Source: Micromonospora echinospora (GTDB lineage Bacteria; Actinomycetota; Actinomycetes; Mycobacteriales; Micromonosporaceae). From it: 64,000 bases of DNA. Location of the stretch: NCBI RefSeq assembly GCF_014203425.1, contig NZ_JACHJC010000001.1:3932001-3996000 (forward strand). The letters are read 5' to 3'. This document shows, in pieces, positions 15,224 through 23,628 of the stretch (its first letter is position 1; every line of letters begins with the position of its first letter). Under the pieces are notes generated by a model that was not told where the DNA came from, did no database searches, and saw nothing but the letters and a program-made list of their open reading frames with translations. A program made the position numbers and the translations under genes.

Positions 15224-16224
15224 TACGGGGTGCCGTCCGCCGGCAGGCGCTCCGGCAGCCCGAGCCGCGGGAACTGGTCGTCGTGGAAGATGAGGATCTC
15301 GGTGATCGCGCCGCCGGTGATGCTCAGGGCGTCGACGGTGAGCGGCAGGTACGCGCCCTCCCGCTCCTGCCAGAGGTAGAACGCCACGGCGGGCTGCCGG
15401 TTCACGGCGGTGGGCACGGCCCGCAGGCTTCCCAGGCTCTCGAAGCCGTCGGCGATCCAGTCGGCCACCACCGCATCGCGGCCGATCTGCAGGCCCGGGG
15501 TGGGCGGCATCGAGCACCGCACGTCCTCGCGCAGCAGCGCGGCGAGGCGGCCGACGTCCTTGGCCAGGCTGGCGTCGGTGAAGCGGCGCACCAGCTCGCG
15601 CGTACCGGCGTCCTCCTCGCCGCCGGTCCAGTCCTGCCGCTGCGCGGGCAGGTGTTCCCGCATTCCGGCGCGGGCGCGCTGCAACGCGCTGTTCACCGAG
15701 TTGACCGAGTCGCCGAGCAGTTCCGCGACGTCCTTCGCCGGCCAGCCGAGCACGTCGCGCAGGATCAGCACGGCCCGCGGGCGCGGCGCGAGGTGCTGCA
15801 CCGCGACCAGGTACGCCAGCTCGATCGTCTCCCGCGCCACCGCGACGGCCTCCGGCTCGTCCGCGCCGGCCGCGGGCAGCTCGTCGAGCAGCCGGTCCGG
15901 GTAGGGCTGCAGCCACAGCACCTCGCCGCCGGTAGCCGGCTCGGGGCGGCACTTGGCCAGCAGGTCCAGGCAGGCGTTCGTGGCGATGCGGTACAGCCAG
16001 GCCCGGAACGTCGAGCGTCCGGCGAACGTCTCGCGCCGCCGCCAGGCCCGCAGGAACGTCTCCTGGACGGTGTCCTCGGCGTCCTCGAACGACCCGAGCA
16101 TCCGGTAGCAGTGCACGTGCAGCTCCCGCCGGTGCCGCTGCGCCAGCCCGGTGAACGCCGGCTCGTCGGCCTCACGCAGATCGCGTACGTCCAGCTCCGC
16201 CTGCCGTGTCTCCGCACCCATCAC
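15223..16224 (-). CDS. RNA polymerase sigma factor, ECF type with SnoaL-like C-terminus (SigX5/TIGR02960-like)
   Basis: An ECF sigma factor of 333 residues. Sigma region 2 lies at ~20-90 (RHRRELHVHCYRMLGSFEDA; DTVQETFLRAWRRRETF; RAWLYRIATNACLDLL). Region 4 lies at ~140-195 (APRPRAVLILRDVLGWPAKD; LLGDSVNSVNSALQRAR). A C-terminal NTF2/SnoaL-like domain lies at ~215-333 (LVRRFTDASLAKDVGRLAAL; VTAVNRQPAVAFYLW-like). In such sigma factors the extra domain replaces a separate anti-sigma factor and modulates activity. It is translationally coupled to the downstream cupin-like/DUF6069 frame, which is a likely member of its regulon or a partner. Confidence 0.9.
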   Translation of the reverse strand: MMGAETRQAELDVRDLREADEPAFTGLAQRHRRELHVHCYRMLGSFEDAEDTVQETFLRAWRRRETFAGRSTFRAWLYRIATNACLDLLAKCRPEPATGGEVLWLQPYPDRLLDELPAAGADEPEAVAVARETIELAYLVAVQHLAPRPRAVLILRDVLGWPAKDVAELLGDSVNSVNSALQRARAGMREHLPAQRQDWTGGEEDAGTRELVRRFTDASLAKDVGRLAALLREDVRCSMPPTPGLQIGRDAVVADWIADGFESLGSLRAVPTAVNRQPAVAFYLWQEREGAYLPLTVDALSITGGAITEILIFHDDQFPRLGLPERLPADGTP

Positions 16225-16334
16225 GTCATCCTCCCGCCTCGTCGTGGCCTGTCCCAGGTGTGACGGGTACGGGCGGGAAAACTCATCACCGCCGCCCGAT
16301 CCCGGAGGTGACAGGCGGTACTACCGTTCGCGCC

Positions 16335-16754
16335 ATGCAGTTCTCGATCGACCGCGATTCCGTGTGCATGGGCGACGACGTCGATTCGCACCGCGTGACT
16401 CTCGACGTGCGCCCTCACCGGACCCTCGGCTCGCTTCTGGCGCAGGCCCTGCGTGAGTACCGCCTGGCCGCCGTCGGCGGCGAGATCTCCTGGATCGCCG
16501 AGGTCACCTACGGCGGTTACCGGCACGACGAGCGCGGCCTCGTGCACCCGCCGATGAGCCACGCGCTCGCGCTGCTGCACGTGCCGTATCCGGAGGGCGA
16601 GTCGACGATCATCCCGTTGAGCAACTACTTCCTGGCCATGCCGTTGCGTCAGATGGCAGAGCGGGCCGGCGGGGCCGAGGTGACCCTCAACTTCCACTAC
16701 CTCAGCGAGGGAGCCCGCTGGCGTCCGGAGGAGTTCATCGCCCGGTACAAGTGA
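16335..16754 (+). CDS. Conserved hypothetical protein
   Basis: A soluble protein of 139 residues that I cannot assign to a named family. Recognisable traits are the N-terminal strand MQFSIDRDSVCMGDDVDSH, the segment EISWIAEVTYGGYRHDERGL, and a C-terminal FHYLSEGARWRPEEFIARYK. ATG 16335 was chosen as the first start after the divergent sigma-factor promoter region. There is no signal peptide or membrane segment. The composition matches chromosomal neighbours, so it is probably expressed. The next gene (YnfA family) is convergent, 10 bases away. Confidence 0.7.
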   Translation: MQFSIDRDSVCMGDDVDSHRVTLDVRPHRTLGSLLAQALREYRLAAVGGEISWIAEVTYGGYRHDERGLVHPPMSHALALLHVPYPEGESTIIPLSNYFLAMPLRQMAERAGGAEVTLNFHYLSEGARWRPEEFIARYK

Positions 16755-16764
16755 TGGCGAACGG

Positions 16765-17100
16765 TCAGCTCGCGCGTGGGGCGTACATGATGACGGCGAC
16801 GCCGACCAGGCAGATGGCCGCGCCGACGAGGTCGTAGCGGTCGGGCCGGAACTTGTCGACCACCATGCCCCAGGCGAGCGACCCGGCGACGAAGACGCCG
16901 CCGTAGGCGGCGAGGATGCGGCCGAAGTTCGGATCCGGCTGGAACGTGGCGACGAACCCGTAGGCGCCGAGCGCGATCACCCCGGCGGCGATCCAGAGCA
17001 GCCCGCGGTTCTCCCGCGAGCCCTGCCACACCAGCCAGGCGCCGCCGATCTCGGCGAGCGCGGCGAGCAGGAACAGCAGAATGGAACGCGCGACCGTCAT
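16765..17100 (-). CDS. YnfA family small membrane protein
   Basis: An inner-membrane protein of 111 residues, the usual length for the UPF0060/YnfA family. Four transmembrane helices are visible: [20 protein letters not shown], the segment around [40 protein letters not shown] and [18 protein letters not shown]. The conserved [10 protein letters not shown] start and the AYGGVF segment are family signatures. These proteins are related to SMR-type transporters, but their substrate is unsettled. The gene is adjacent to a MerR regulator on the same strand (3 bases between the MerR stop and this start), so it may belong to the metal-response operon upstream. Confidence 0.92.
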   Translation of the reverse strand: MTVARSILLFLLAALAEIGGAWLVWQGSRENRGLLWIAAGVIALGAYGFVATFQPDPNFGRILAAYGGVFVAGSLAWGMVVDKFRPDRYDLVGAAICLVGVAVIMYAPRAS

Positions 17101-17103
17101 GCG

Positions 17104-17526
17104 TCAGACCGTAGCCGGGTCGTGGTCCGGACCGGCGAACGGCAGCGGACAGCGCGGGCTGCCGGCGCAGGCGACCAGGTCGTCGCAGCCGGCCGAGATC
17201 GCGGCCCGGAGCGTGTCGCGGACGACGGTGAGGTCCGCCAGCCGCTGCTCCACCTCGGCGAGCTTGTCGCGGGCCCGGGTCCGCAGGCCGGTCTCGTGCC
17301 GGCCGGCCGCGAGCAGGTCGGCGACCTCGGCGAGGGTGAAGCCGAGTCGTTGCGCGGCCTTCACCACCCGCAGCAGGGTGACCGTCTCGGCCGGGTAGAG
17401 GCGGTGTCCGCCCGGCGACCGCCGGGGCGCGGGGAGCAGCCCACGTCGCTCGTAGTAGCGCAGCGTCTGCACGGTGACCCCGGCCGCGTCGGCGAGCCGG
17501 CCGCTGCGCAGGTCCGGCTCTCCCAT
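17104..17526 (-). CDS. MerR family heavy-metal-responsive regulator
   Basis: A transcription factor of 140 residues. The winged HTH is at residues 8-75 (LADAAGVTVQTLRYYERRGL; GGHRLYPAETVTLLRVVKAA; LGFTLAEVADLL). It is followed by the dimerisation helix (~85-112) and a C-terminal metal-binding loop with Cys114, Cys120 and Cys126 (GCDDLVACAGSPRCPLPF). That cysteine pattern resembles soft-metal sensors of the MerR/ZntR type, but the metal cannot be named. The ATG overlaps the stop of the upstream CCSFF protein (TGATG), so both are one operon, preceded by a MerR-type promoter at 17863-17893. Confidence 0.9.
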   Translation of the reverse strand: MGEPDLRSGRLADAAGVTVQTLRYYERRGLLPAPRRSPGGHRLYPAETVTLLRVVKAAQRLGFTLAEVADLLAAGRHETGLRTRARDKLAEVEQRLADLTVVRDTLRAAISAGCDDLVACAGSPRCPLPFAGPDHDPATV

Positions 17527-17855
17527 CACCGGCCCCGCGCGGCCGTGGCCCGCAGGGCCAGGGCATCGAGTACGCCGACACGGGCGTCCGGAACCCGGAT
17601 GTCGAGCGTCAACGTGTCGCCGTCCGGGCGGGCGAGGTCGAACGTGAAGAAGGAACAGCAGGCCGACTCGCGGTCGATCAGGTCGCGGGCGACGGGTTCG
17701 GCGCTGCCGTCGAGGCGCAGCCGCAGGTGCCGGGCGGTCAGCCGGTCGGCGCCGCGCAATGCGTCGTGGAACAGCCCGTCGAACTCGGCCAGCCGCAGCG
17801 GCCGTTCGGCGGTGGGCAGCGTGCAGGTGTCGGGCACCCAGGAATCGTCGGTCAC
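17526..17855 (-). CDS. Small CCSFF-motif protein in a MerR operon
   Basis: A soluble protein of 109 residues of unknown function. The central motif RESACCSFFTFDLARP (residues ~62-77) has vicinal cysteines, preceded by a long helix with many arginines (FHDALRGADRLTARHLRLRL). A vicinal CC pair next to aromatics could bind a soft metal; that is inferred from the motif and from the operon with a cysteine-bearing MerR regulator. The start is the GTG at 17855 (VTDDSWVPDTCTL). It lies only 7 bases past the promoter -10 element, so the transcript is probably leaderless. A further cysteine sits in the N-terminus (DTCTLP). Confidence 0.75.
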   Translation of the reverse strand: MTDDSWVPDTCTLPTAERPLRLAEFDGLFHDALRGADRLTARHLRLRLDGSAEPVARDLIDRESACCSFFTFDLARPDGDTLTLDIRVPDARVGVLDALALRATAARGR

Positions 17856-17862
17856 CTCTCGA

Positions 17863-17893
17863 CGGTAAGCCCGTACCCCAGTACCGGATGCAA
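17863..17893 (-). promoter_or_regulatory. MerR-type promoter and operator
   Basis: On the minus strand the -35 element TTGCAT (17888-17893) and the -10 element TTACCG (17863-17868) are separated by 19 bases, the long spacing typical of MerR-activated promoters. The spacer holds the dyad CCGGTAC-TGGG-GTACGGG (17871-17887), close to the known CCGTAC-N4-GTACGG operators. It drives the CCSFF protein and merR genes; with the -10 so near the GTG, the mRNA would start at or near the start codon. Confidence 0.75.
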
Positions 17894-17947
17894 GCCCGGC
17901 ACCTGGAAGACGCACGCGCGGTATGGTCGCGGCATGCGGACGTCTGG

Positions 17948-18622
17948 ATGCCGCTGATGAGCCTGCCGCTGATCCCCGCCAGGGCTGCCGGCCCGGCGCC
18001 GGCCCGCCGCGCGCTGCTCACCCGCCGGGTACGGCTGCTGGTCGCCGCGACGATTACCTACAACGTGATCGAGGCGGTGGTGGCGATCGGCGCCGGCACC
18101 GTCGCGTCCTCGACCGCACTGATCGGTTTCGGTCTGGATTCGATCATCGAGGTGGCTTCCGCAGCAGCCGTGGCGTGGCAGTTCGCCGGTCCGGACCCGC
18201 AGGCCCGGGAACGGGTCACGCTGCGGGTCATCGCGGTGTCGTTCTTCGCGCTCGCCGGGTACGTCACCGTCGAGGCGGTCCGGGCGCTGCTCGGCGGCGC
18301 CGAGGCCGCACACTCGCCGGTCGGGCTGGTCCTCGCCGGGCTCTCGGTGATCGTGATGCCGGTGCTCTCGGCCGCGCAGCGGCGCGCCGGCCGTGAACTC
18401 GGCTCCCGGTCGGCGGTGGCCGACTCGAAGCAGACGCTGCTGTGCACGTACCTCTCGGTGGTCCTGCTCGTCGGGCTGGCCCTCAACGGCCTGTTCGGAT
18501 GGTCCTGGGCCGACCCCCTCGCGGCGCTGGTGATCGCCGTGGTCGCGGTCCGCGAGGGCCGCGACGCCTGGCGCGGCGAGACCTGCTGCGCCGCCTGCGG
18601 CCCGCCCGGCCCGCAGGCGTGA
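17948..18622 (+). CDS. Cation transporter, CDF-like (TMEM163-type)
   Basis: An inner-membrane protein of 224 residues with five to six transmembrane segments, including LLVAATITYNVIEAVVAIGA, SSTALIGFGLDSIIEVASAA, VIAVSFFALAGYVTVEAVRA, LVLAGLSVIVMPVLSAAQRR and TYLSVVLLVGLALNGLF. The pairs in GFGLDSIIEV and VADSKQTLLC carry the Asp residues expected for metal coordination in cation diffusion facilitators. The C-terminus ends ETCCAACGPPGP, a cysteine cluster suited to metal binding. The start is uncertain (ATG 17948 or 17957). It is divergent from the MerR operon and shares its control region, so metal efflux under MerR control is likely. Confidence 0.82.
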   Translation: MPLMSLPLIPARAAGPAPARRALLTRRVRLLVAATITYNVIEAVVAIGAGTVASSTALIGFGLDSIIEVASAAAVAWQFAGPDPQARERVTLRVIAVSFFALAGYVTVEAVRALLGGAEAAHSPVGLVLAGLSVIVMPVLSAAQRRAGRELGSRSAVADSKQTLLCTYLSVVLLVGLALNGLFGWSWADPLAALVIAVVAVREGRDAWRGETCCAACGPPGPQA

Positions 18623-18799
18623 TCACCGGCCGCGACCTGCGGCGACGTCGGGAATACGGCTGTGCTCGCCGGTCCGGCGGGCTACCGTCACCGGAGTACG
18701 GGCCGACGCCGGATCAGGCGCCGCGTCCACGCCCGCGCCGTCCGGTTGACGTGGCGGAAACGCCCGAGGGCGAGCATGGGTACGACGAAAGGGGCGGAC

Positions 18800-18979
18800 A
18801 TGACCGACGAGGTGACGTCGCAGGTCCCGCCGGACCCGGTTCCCGTGCTGAGCGCGCCTGCCGGCGCCGGGCCGGTCGGACCGCCGAGCAGCCTGGACCT
18901 GTGGGCGCGTGCCCAGGTGCTGCACCGCTGTTTCGGCGACGACGACGGCGAGCCGCACATCATGCGCGGCCTGGACTGA
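18800..18979 (+). CDS. Small hypothetical protein, 59 residues
   Basis: A short frame starting at ATG 18800 with a good ribosome site (AAAGGGG, 6 bases upstream). The N-terminal half is proline/alanine-rich (VPPDPVPVLSAPAGAGPVGPP). The C-terminal half looks structured: SLDLWARAQVLHRCFGDDDG ending EPHIMRGLD. No family is recognised. Codon third positions are strongly GC, as in real genes here. It is convergent with the next hypothetical gene, 10 bases apart. Confidence 0.5.
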   Translation: MTDEVTSQVPPDPVPVLSAPAGAGPVGPPSSLDLWARAQVLHRCFGDDDGEPHIMRGLD

Positions 18980-18989
18980 CCGCAGCGGC

Positions 18990-19355
18990 TCAGCGCACCA
19001 TCACACCGGCCCGCGCCAGCGCTTCCCACCAGGACGCGAGGTCGGGAACCGGTTCGGCGCGGGCGGTGAGTTCGTCCAGCCGCCGCAGTTGTTCCCTGCT
19101 CGGTGACGGTGAGACGGTGGCGCCCGCGCCGACCAGGGCGTACCGGTGGCCGCCGACCGTGAGCAGCATCGTGCCGAAGATCGTCCCCCGGGCCTCGACC
19201 TGCCCGGCGGGCGCGGCGAAGACCTCCGCGCCGCGCCGGTCGCCGGCCCGCAGCCGGCCCTCGTCGAGCGTCATCAGCACCGGCACGCACCGCAGACCGT
19301 TCCAGAGGCTACGTCGCCAGAAGACAATTCCGGCGTACGACGGGCGCGGCTCCAT
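18990..19355 (-). CDS. Conserved hypothetical protein
   Basis: A protein of 121 residues starting MEPRPSYAGIVFWRRSLWNG. The first ~75 residues are beta-rich (LRCVPVLMTLDEGRLRAGD; EARGTIFGTMLLTVGGHRYAL), which suggests a PH- or GRAM-like small barrel. The last ~35 residues are helical and charged (REQLRRLDELTARAEPVPDL). There is no signal peptide. The ATG at 19355 was preferred over upstream in-frame options that would run into low-complexity sequence. I cannot name a function. Confidence 0.6.
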   Translation of the reverse strand: MEPRPSYAGIVFWRRSLWNGLRCVPVLMTLDEGRLRAGDRRGAEVFAAPAGQVEARGTIFGTMLLTVGGHRYALVGAGATVSPSPSREQLRRLDELTARAEPVPDLASWWEALARAGVMVR

Positions 19356-19525
19356 CCCGGCGACGGTACCCGGGTCGATCCGGGGTGACCGGCGCGGACG
19401 CCCCGGGGCGCCGTCGCCCGGCACCCGGTGAACGTTTCCCGGCGGGCGTGCGTGTGAGCCGGTGAGCATCACCGGCGTCCGCCGGGGGTACTGCTGCGGG
19501 ACACGGGCACGACAGCCGGGAGGTC

Positions 19526-20272
19526 ATGGTGGGGGACAGGGCGGGACGTCAGGGGCGCGGGCCGATCGCCGGACTGGTGGTGGCCGCGCTGGTGGCGGCC
19601 GGCTGCATGGCCGGCGGCGTCGACCAGGGCGAGCCGCAGCAGCAGCCCGCGCCCCGGCGCAGCGCGCAGCCCGAGTCGCAGACCACCCGGGCGGACGGCA
19701 CCACGAGCGTCGCCGAGTTCAAGCAGGACATCGAGGACGCGGTCCGGCTGGCCGAACGCTACTGGGCGCAGCAGTTCCGCGCCTCCGGTCAGCGCTTCAC
19801 CCCGATCCGGCGGGTGGTGCCCTACAGCCGCGAGGGCGAGGTGGCCTGCGCCGGGCAGGCGCTGCCGCGCAACAACGCGGTGTACTGCTCGGCCGGCGAC
19901 TTCATCGCCTACGACGTGAACTGGTCGGTGGCGGCGTTCCGGCAGATCGGCGACGCGTTCCTGTTCTACCTGCTCGGCCACGAGTACGCCCACGGCATGC
20001 AGGTGCGGCTGGGCATCCGCTACAACTTCACCATCCAGCAGGAGCTGCAGGCCGACTGCATGGCCGGGGCGTACCTCGGTGACAGCGTGCGTTCCGGGGC
20101 GCTGGAGCTGGAGGACGGTGACCTGGAGGAGTTCCGGGAAGGGCTGCTGGCGGTCGGCGACGACCCCGATCAGCCGTGGTTCGCCGAGGGCTCGCACGGC
20201 ACCGCCGAGCAGCGCAGCGACTCGTTCTTCCGGGGGTACGAGAAGTCGCTGGGCGCCTGCGGCCTCGGGTGA
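19526..20272 (+). CDS. Neutral zinc metallopeptidase lipoprotein
   Basis: An extracytoplasmic, lipid-anchored member of the putative neutral zinc metallopeptidase (YpfJ) family, 248 residues. The signal peptide has a lipobox at residues ~26-29 (VAAGC). The mature part contains YCSAGDFIAYDVNW, the zinc motif HEYAH (HExxH, ~residues 152-156) and the downstream QELQADCMAGAYLG, which supplies the third zinc ligand as in the family. A cysteine near residue 111 and one near the C-terminus (LGACGLG) could form a disulfide. Substrate unknown. Confidence 0.88.
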   Translation: MVGDRAGRQGRGPIAGLVVAALVAAGCMAGGVDQGEPQQQPAPRRSAQPESQTTRADGTTSVAEFKQDIEDAVRLAERYWAQQFRASGQRFTPIRRVVPYSREGEVACAGQALPRNNAVYCSAGDFIAYDVNWSVAAFRQIGDAFLFYLLGHEYAHGMQVRLGIRYNFTIQQELQADCMAGAYLGDSVRSGALELEDGDLEEFREGLLAVGDDPDQPWFAEGSHGTAEQRSDSFFRGYEKSLGACGLG

Positions 20273-20363
20273 TGCCGCGGGTCACCCCGGTCGGGGACGG
20301 TGGCGTGCGGGCCCGGCGCGGCTGGCAGGATCGGCGGGGTACGCGTACCGAAGGAGGCCCCCG

Positions 20364-21026
20364 CTGAGCAGCAAGCACCCCGCCGCCGTGCTCTTCGACA
20401 TGGACGGCACCCTGGTCGACAGCGAGAAACTGTGGGACGTCGCGTTGCAGGAGCTGGCCGCCGTGTACGGCGGTGTCCTGTCCGACGATGCCCGCCGCGC
20501 GATCGTCGGCACCGGGATGGCCGACGCGATGCGGATCGTGCACGACGACCTGGGCCAGCCGGAACGGGACGTGCAGGAAAGCGCCGACTGGATCAGCGCC
20601 CGGATCCTGGACCTGTTCCGCACCGGGCTGCGGTGGCGTCCGGGCGCGCTGGCGCTGCTGCGGGCGGTACGCGACGCCGGCATCCCCACCGCGCTGGTCA
20701 CCTCCAGCGGCCGGTCCCTGGTCGAGGTGGCCCTGGACACGCTGGGCCGGGACAGCTTCGACGCGGTGGTCTGCGGTGACGAGGTGGACGCGGCCAAGCC
20801 GCACCCGGAGCCGTACCTGACCGCCGCGCGTCTGCTGGACGTGCCGGTCGAGCGGTGCGTGGCGATCGAGGACTCACCGACCGGGGTGGCGAGCGCCCTG
20901 GCAGCCGGCGCGGCGGTGCTGGCCGTACCGGCCGAGGTGCCGCTGGCGCCCGCCGACGGCGTACACCAGGTGGAGAGCCTGCTCGGGGCGGACCTGGAGC
21001 TGCTCGCGGCCCTGCTCAACCGTTAA
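20364..21026 (+). CDS. HAD family phosphatase (beta-phosphoglucomutase/DOG-type), CTG start
   Basis: A soluble hydrolase of 220 residues with all HAD motifs: DMDGTLVDSE (motif I), VTSSGRS (II), KPHPEPY (III) and AIEDSPTGVASA (IV). The helical cap lies between motifs I and II. The substrate is likely a small sugar phosphate or similar. No ATG or GTG begins the frame at a sensible place. The CTG at 20364 stands 6 bases after a perfect AAGGAGG (20351-20357), so CTG is the likely start. The next in-frame GTG (20388) would cut off the first strand just before motif I. Confidence 0.85.
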   Translation: MSSKHPAAVLFDMDGTLVDSEKLWDVALQELAAVYGGVLSDDARRAIVGTGMADAMRIVHDDLGQPERDVQESADWISARILDLFRTGLRWRPGALALLRAVRDAGIPTALVTSSGRSLVEVALDTLGRDSFDAVVCGDEVDAAKPHPEPYLTAARLLDVPVERCVAIEDSPTGVASALAAGAAVLAVPAEVPLAPADGVHQVESLLGADLELLAALLNR

Positions 21027-21074
21027 GAAGGGCCCCTTCTTATGCGCGAGGCGTTAAGAAGGGGCCCTTCCTTT
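21022..21074. repeat. Pair of GTTAAGAAGGGGCCCTTC palindromes
   Basis: Two near-identical self-complementary elements lie in direct order: 21022-21041 (GTTAAGAAGGGCCCCTTCTT) and 21052-21073 (GTTAAGAAGGGGCCCTTCCT). They sit between convergent genes and may act as a bidirectional terminator. I know this sequence as a highly repeated intergenic element in Salinispora/Micromonospora genomes; that is from memory. Confidence 0.8.
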
Positions 21075-21078
21075 CCCG

Positions 21079-23628
21079 TCAGTCGTGGGCGATGGCGCCC
21101 AGGACGTTGATCCGCGCGGCGCGGATCGCCGGCAGCACCGCCGCGACCACGCCGATGATCGCGGCGAGGATCAGGAACGTCACCATCTGACCCCACGGCA
21201 GGATCAGGTCGGTGATGCCCTCGTCCTTGAGCGCCTCGACCACAGCCGCGCCGAGACCGGTGCCGACCACCACGCCGAGCAGCGCGCCGAAGATCGAGAT
21301 CACCACCGCCTCGACCGTGATCATGCGCATGGTCTGGGCGCGGCGCAGGCCGATCGCCCGCAGCAGGCCCAGCTCCCGGGTCCGTTCCAGCACCGACAGC
21401 GCGAGCGTGTTGATGATGCCCAGCACCGCGATCACGATGGCCAGCGCCAGCAGGATCTGGATCATCTGGAGCAGGGAGTCCAGCTGCCCGGTCTGCTGCT
21501 TGATGAACGCGGCCCGGTCGGCCACCGACACCTCCGGGCTGTCCGCCAGCAGCCGCTCGACCTGCGGCTGCACCGCGCCCACCGACGTGCCGGGGGCGAG
21601 CTGGAGGAAGCCCTGGATGGGCTGCGGGATGGCGAAGTCCGCTGTTGCCTGCGGCGGCAGCGTCACCGGGTTGGTCAGCTGCGAGCTCTCGTAGATGCCG
21701 CTGACCGTGTAGGTGCGGGCCTCCCCGCGGGACAGCTGCACCGGCACCGTCGAGCCGACGGTGAGGTTGCGTGCCTTCGCAGTGTCCGAGCTGACCAGCA
21801 TCTGGTCCGGCGCCAGTTTGCTGATGTCACCGGCGGCGGCCTTCGCCCCGAAGATCTGCTGGAGCGCGGCCACGTTGCTCGTCGCGGCCACCCAGGTCCG
21901 CTCGCCGCCGACCACCGCCATGTCGCCGTACTCGCCGGAGACCATCCGCACGCCCGGGATCGCGGCGGCCTTCTCCAGCACCGCCGGGTCGAAGCTCGCC
22001 GGACGCGGCCCGGTGGTGGACCCGGAGATCACCAGTTCCGCCTTGATGGTGTCCTCGGCCAGCTTGCCGATGCTGCCCTTGGCCGAGTCCAGGATCACCG
22101 TCACGCCGGTGACCAGGGCGATGCCCACCATCAGCGCGGCGGCGGTGATCGCGGTGCGGCGCGGGTTGCGGCCCGAGTTGAGCCGGCCCAGCTTGCCCGG
22201 CACCGACCAGGAGAACATCGCGCCCAGCAGCGAGACCACCGGCCGGCTGATCACCGGGGTCAGCAGCGCCACCCCGATGAACGCGAACAGCACGCCGCCG
22301 AGGATGGTCGCCAGGGTGCTGCCGCCGGCGTGCCCGCCGAGGCCGAGGAACAGCAGCACCGCGCCGATGCCGGTGACCACGGCGCCGCCGATGGTGACCT
22401 TGGTCAGCGGGCGGTCCGGCGTGGCGACGTCCTGCATCGCGGCGATCGGCGGGATGCGCGAGGCGCGCAACGCCGGCAGCAGCGCGGCGATCACAGTGAT
22501 GAGCATGCCGACCGCGAACGCGCCGATCACCGCCGAGGCCGGCACGCCCAGCCCGGCCAGGGTCAGACCCCCGGCGAGCTGACCGAACAGGTACGCCAGC
22601 AGCGCGCCCACGCCGATGCCGGCGGCGAGCCCCAGCACCGAGGCGATCAGGCCGACCGCGAGCGCCTCCAGCACCACCGAGCCGATGACCTGCTTGCCGC
22701 TGGCCCCGATCGCGCGCATCAGGGCCAGCTCACGGGTGCGCTGCGCCACGATGATCGAGAACGTGTTGAGGATCAGGAACGTGCCGACCAGCAGCGCCAC
22801 CGCGGCGAACCCGAGGAGGATCTTGTTGAAGAACGACAGTCCTTCCTTGAGGCCGGCCGAGGCGTCGGCGGCGAGCTGCTCGCCGGTCTTGACCTGGTAG
22901 TCGGCGCCCAGTGTGCGGGCCAGCTCGTCGCGCAGCGCGGCCGGCGTGGTGCCATCGGCGGCCTGGACGCTGAGGCTGCTGAACACGTCCGGCTTGCCCA
23001 GCATCAGCTGCTGCGCCACCGGGGTGGTGAAGTAGACCTCGTTGGCGCCACCGATCGAGTCCCGGCCGCCGCTGTAGCCGAACACGCCGACGAGCGTGAA
23101 CTCCTTCTTCGGCGCCAGCGTCAGCACGCCGACCCGGTCGCCGACCTTGACCTTGCCCGCCTCGGCCAGCGCGGCGTTGATCACGATCTCGTCGTCGGCC
23201 TGCGGCGCGCGGCCCTCGCGCATCTCCACCAGGTCGCTCTCACCGAGCCAGTTCTGGCCCAGCTGCGGCGGTCCGAACGAGGTGACCACCTTGCCGTTGC
23301 TGCCGATCATGCGGGCGCCCTCGGCGGCCACCACGCCCTCGGCGTCGGCGACGCCGGGCACCGCCTTGACCCGGTCGAGCACCGACGCCGGCATCGGGGT
23401 GCTCAGCGGCATCCCCTCGGCCGTGGAGACGTCGATCTTCGGCTTCGCCTCGACGCTCACGTCGACCTCGGCGTACGCGTCGGCGAAGACCGCGTCGAAG
23501 GACCGCCCGAGCGTGTCGGTGAGCACGAACGCGCCGGAGACGAACATGACGCCGAGCACCACCGCCAGGCCGGACAGCAGCAGGCGCAGCTTGCGCGCCA
23601 GCAGGCTCTTGAGCGTTGCCCGCAGCAT
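21079..23628 (-). CDS. ABC transporter permease, FtsX/MacB type with two FtsX domains
   Basis: A large membrane protein of 849 residues: an N-terminal transmembrane helix ([20 protein letters not shown]), an extracytoplasmic MacB-like periplasmic domain (~60-250), three helices of the first FtsX domain (~260-400), a further helix and second extracytoplasmic domain (~480-700), and the second FtsX domain at the C-terminus (~715-849, with [20 protein letters not shown]). The repeated motif [15 protein letters not shown] is typical of FtsX. Its ATG overlaps the ATPase stop (TGATG). Such systems export lipids or peptides or sense cell-envelope stress; the substrate here is unknown. Confidence 0.93.
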   Translation of the reverse strand: MLRATLKSLLARKLRLLLSGLAVVLGVMFVSGAFVLTDTLGRSFDAVFADAYAEVDVSVEAKPKIDVSTAEGMPLSTPMPASVLDRVKAVPGVADAEGVVAAEGARMIGSNGKVVTSFGPPQLGQNWLGESDLVEMREGRAPQADDEIVINAALAEAGKVKVGDRVGVLTLAPKKEFTLVGVFGYSGGRDSIGGANEVYFTTPVAQQLMLGKPDVFSSLSVQAADGTTPAALRDELARTLGADYQVKTGEQLAADASAGLKEGLSFFNKILLGFAAVALLVGTFLILNTFSIIVAQRTRELALMRAIGASGKQVIGSVVLEALAVGLIASVLGLAAGIGVGALLAYLFGQLAGGLTLAGLGVPASAVIGAFAVGMLITVIAALLPALRASRIPPIAAMQDVATPDRPLTKVTIGGAVVTGIGAVLLFLGLGGHAGGSTLATILGGVLFAFIGVALLTPVISRPVVSLLGAMFSWSVPGKLGRLNSGRNPRRTAITAAALMVGIALVTGVTVILDSAKGSIGKLAEDTIKAELVISGSTTGPRPASFDPAVLEKAAAIPGVRMVSGEYGDMAVVGGERTWVAATSNVAALQQIFGAKAAAGDISKLAPDQMLVSSDTAKARNLTVGSTVPVQLSRGEARTYTVSGIYESSQLTNPVTLPPQATADFAIPQPIQGFLQLAPGTSVGAVQPQVERLLADSPEVSVADRAAFIKQQTGQLDSLLQMIQILLALAIVIAVLGIINTLALSVLERTRELGLLRAIGLRRAQTMRMITVEAVVISIFGALLGVVVGTGLGAAVVEALKDEGITDLILPWGQMVTFLILAAIIGVVAAVLPAIRAARINVLGAIAHD

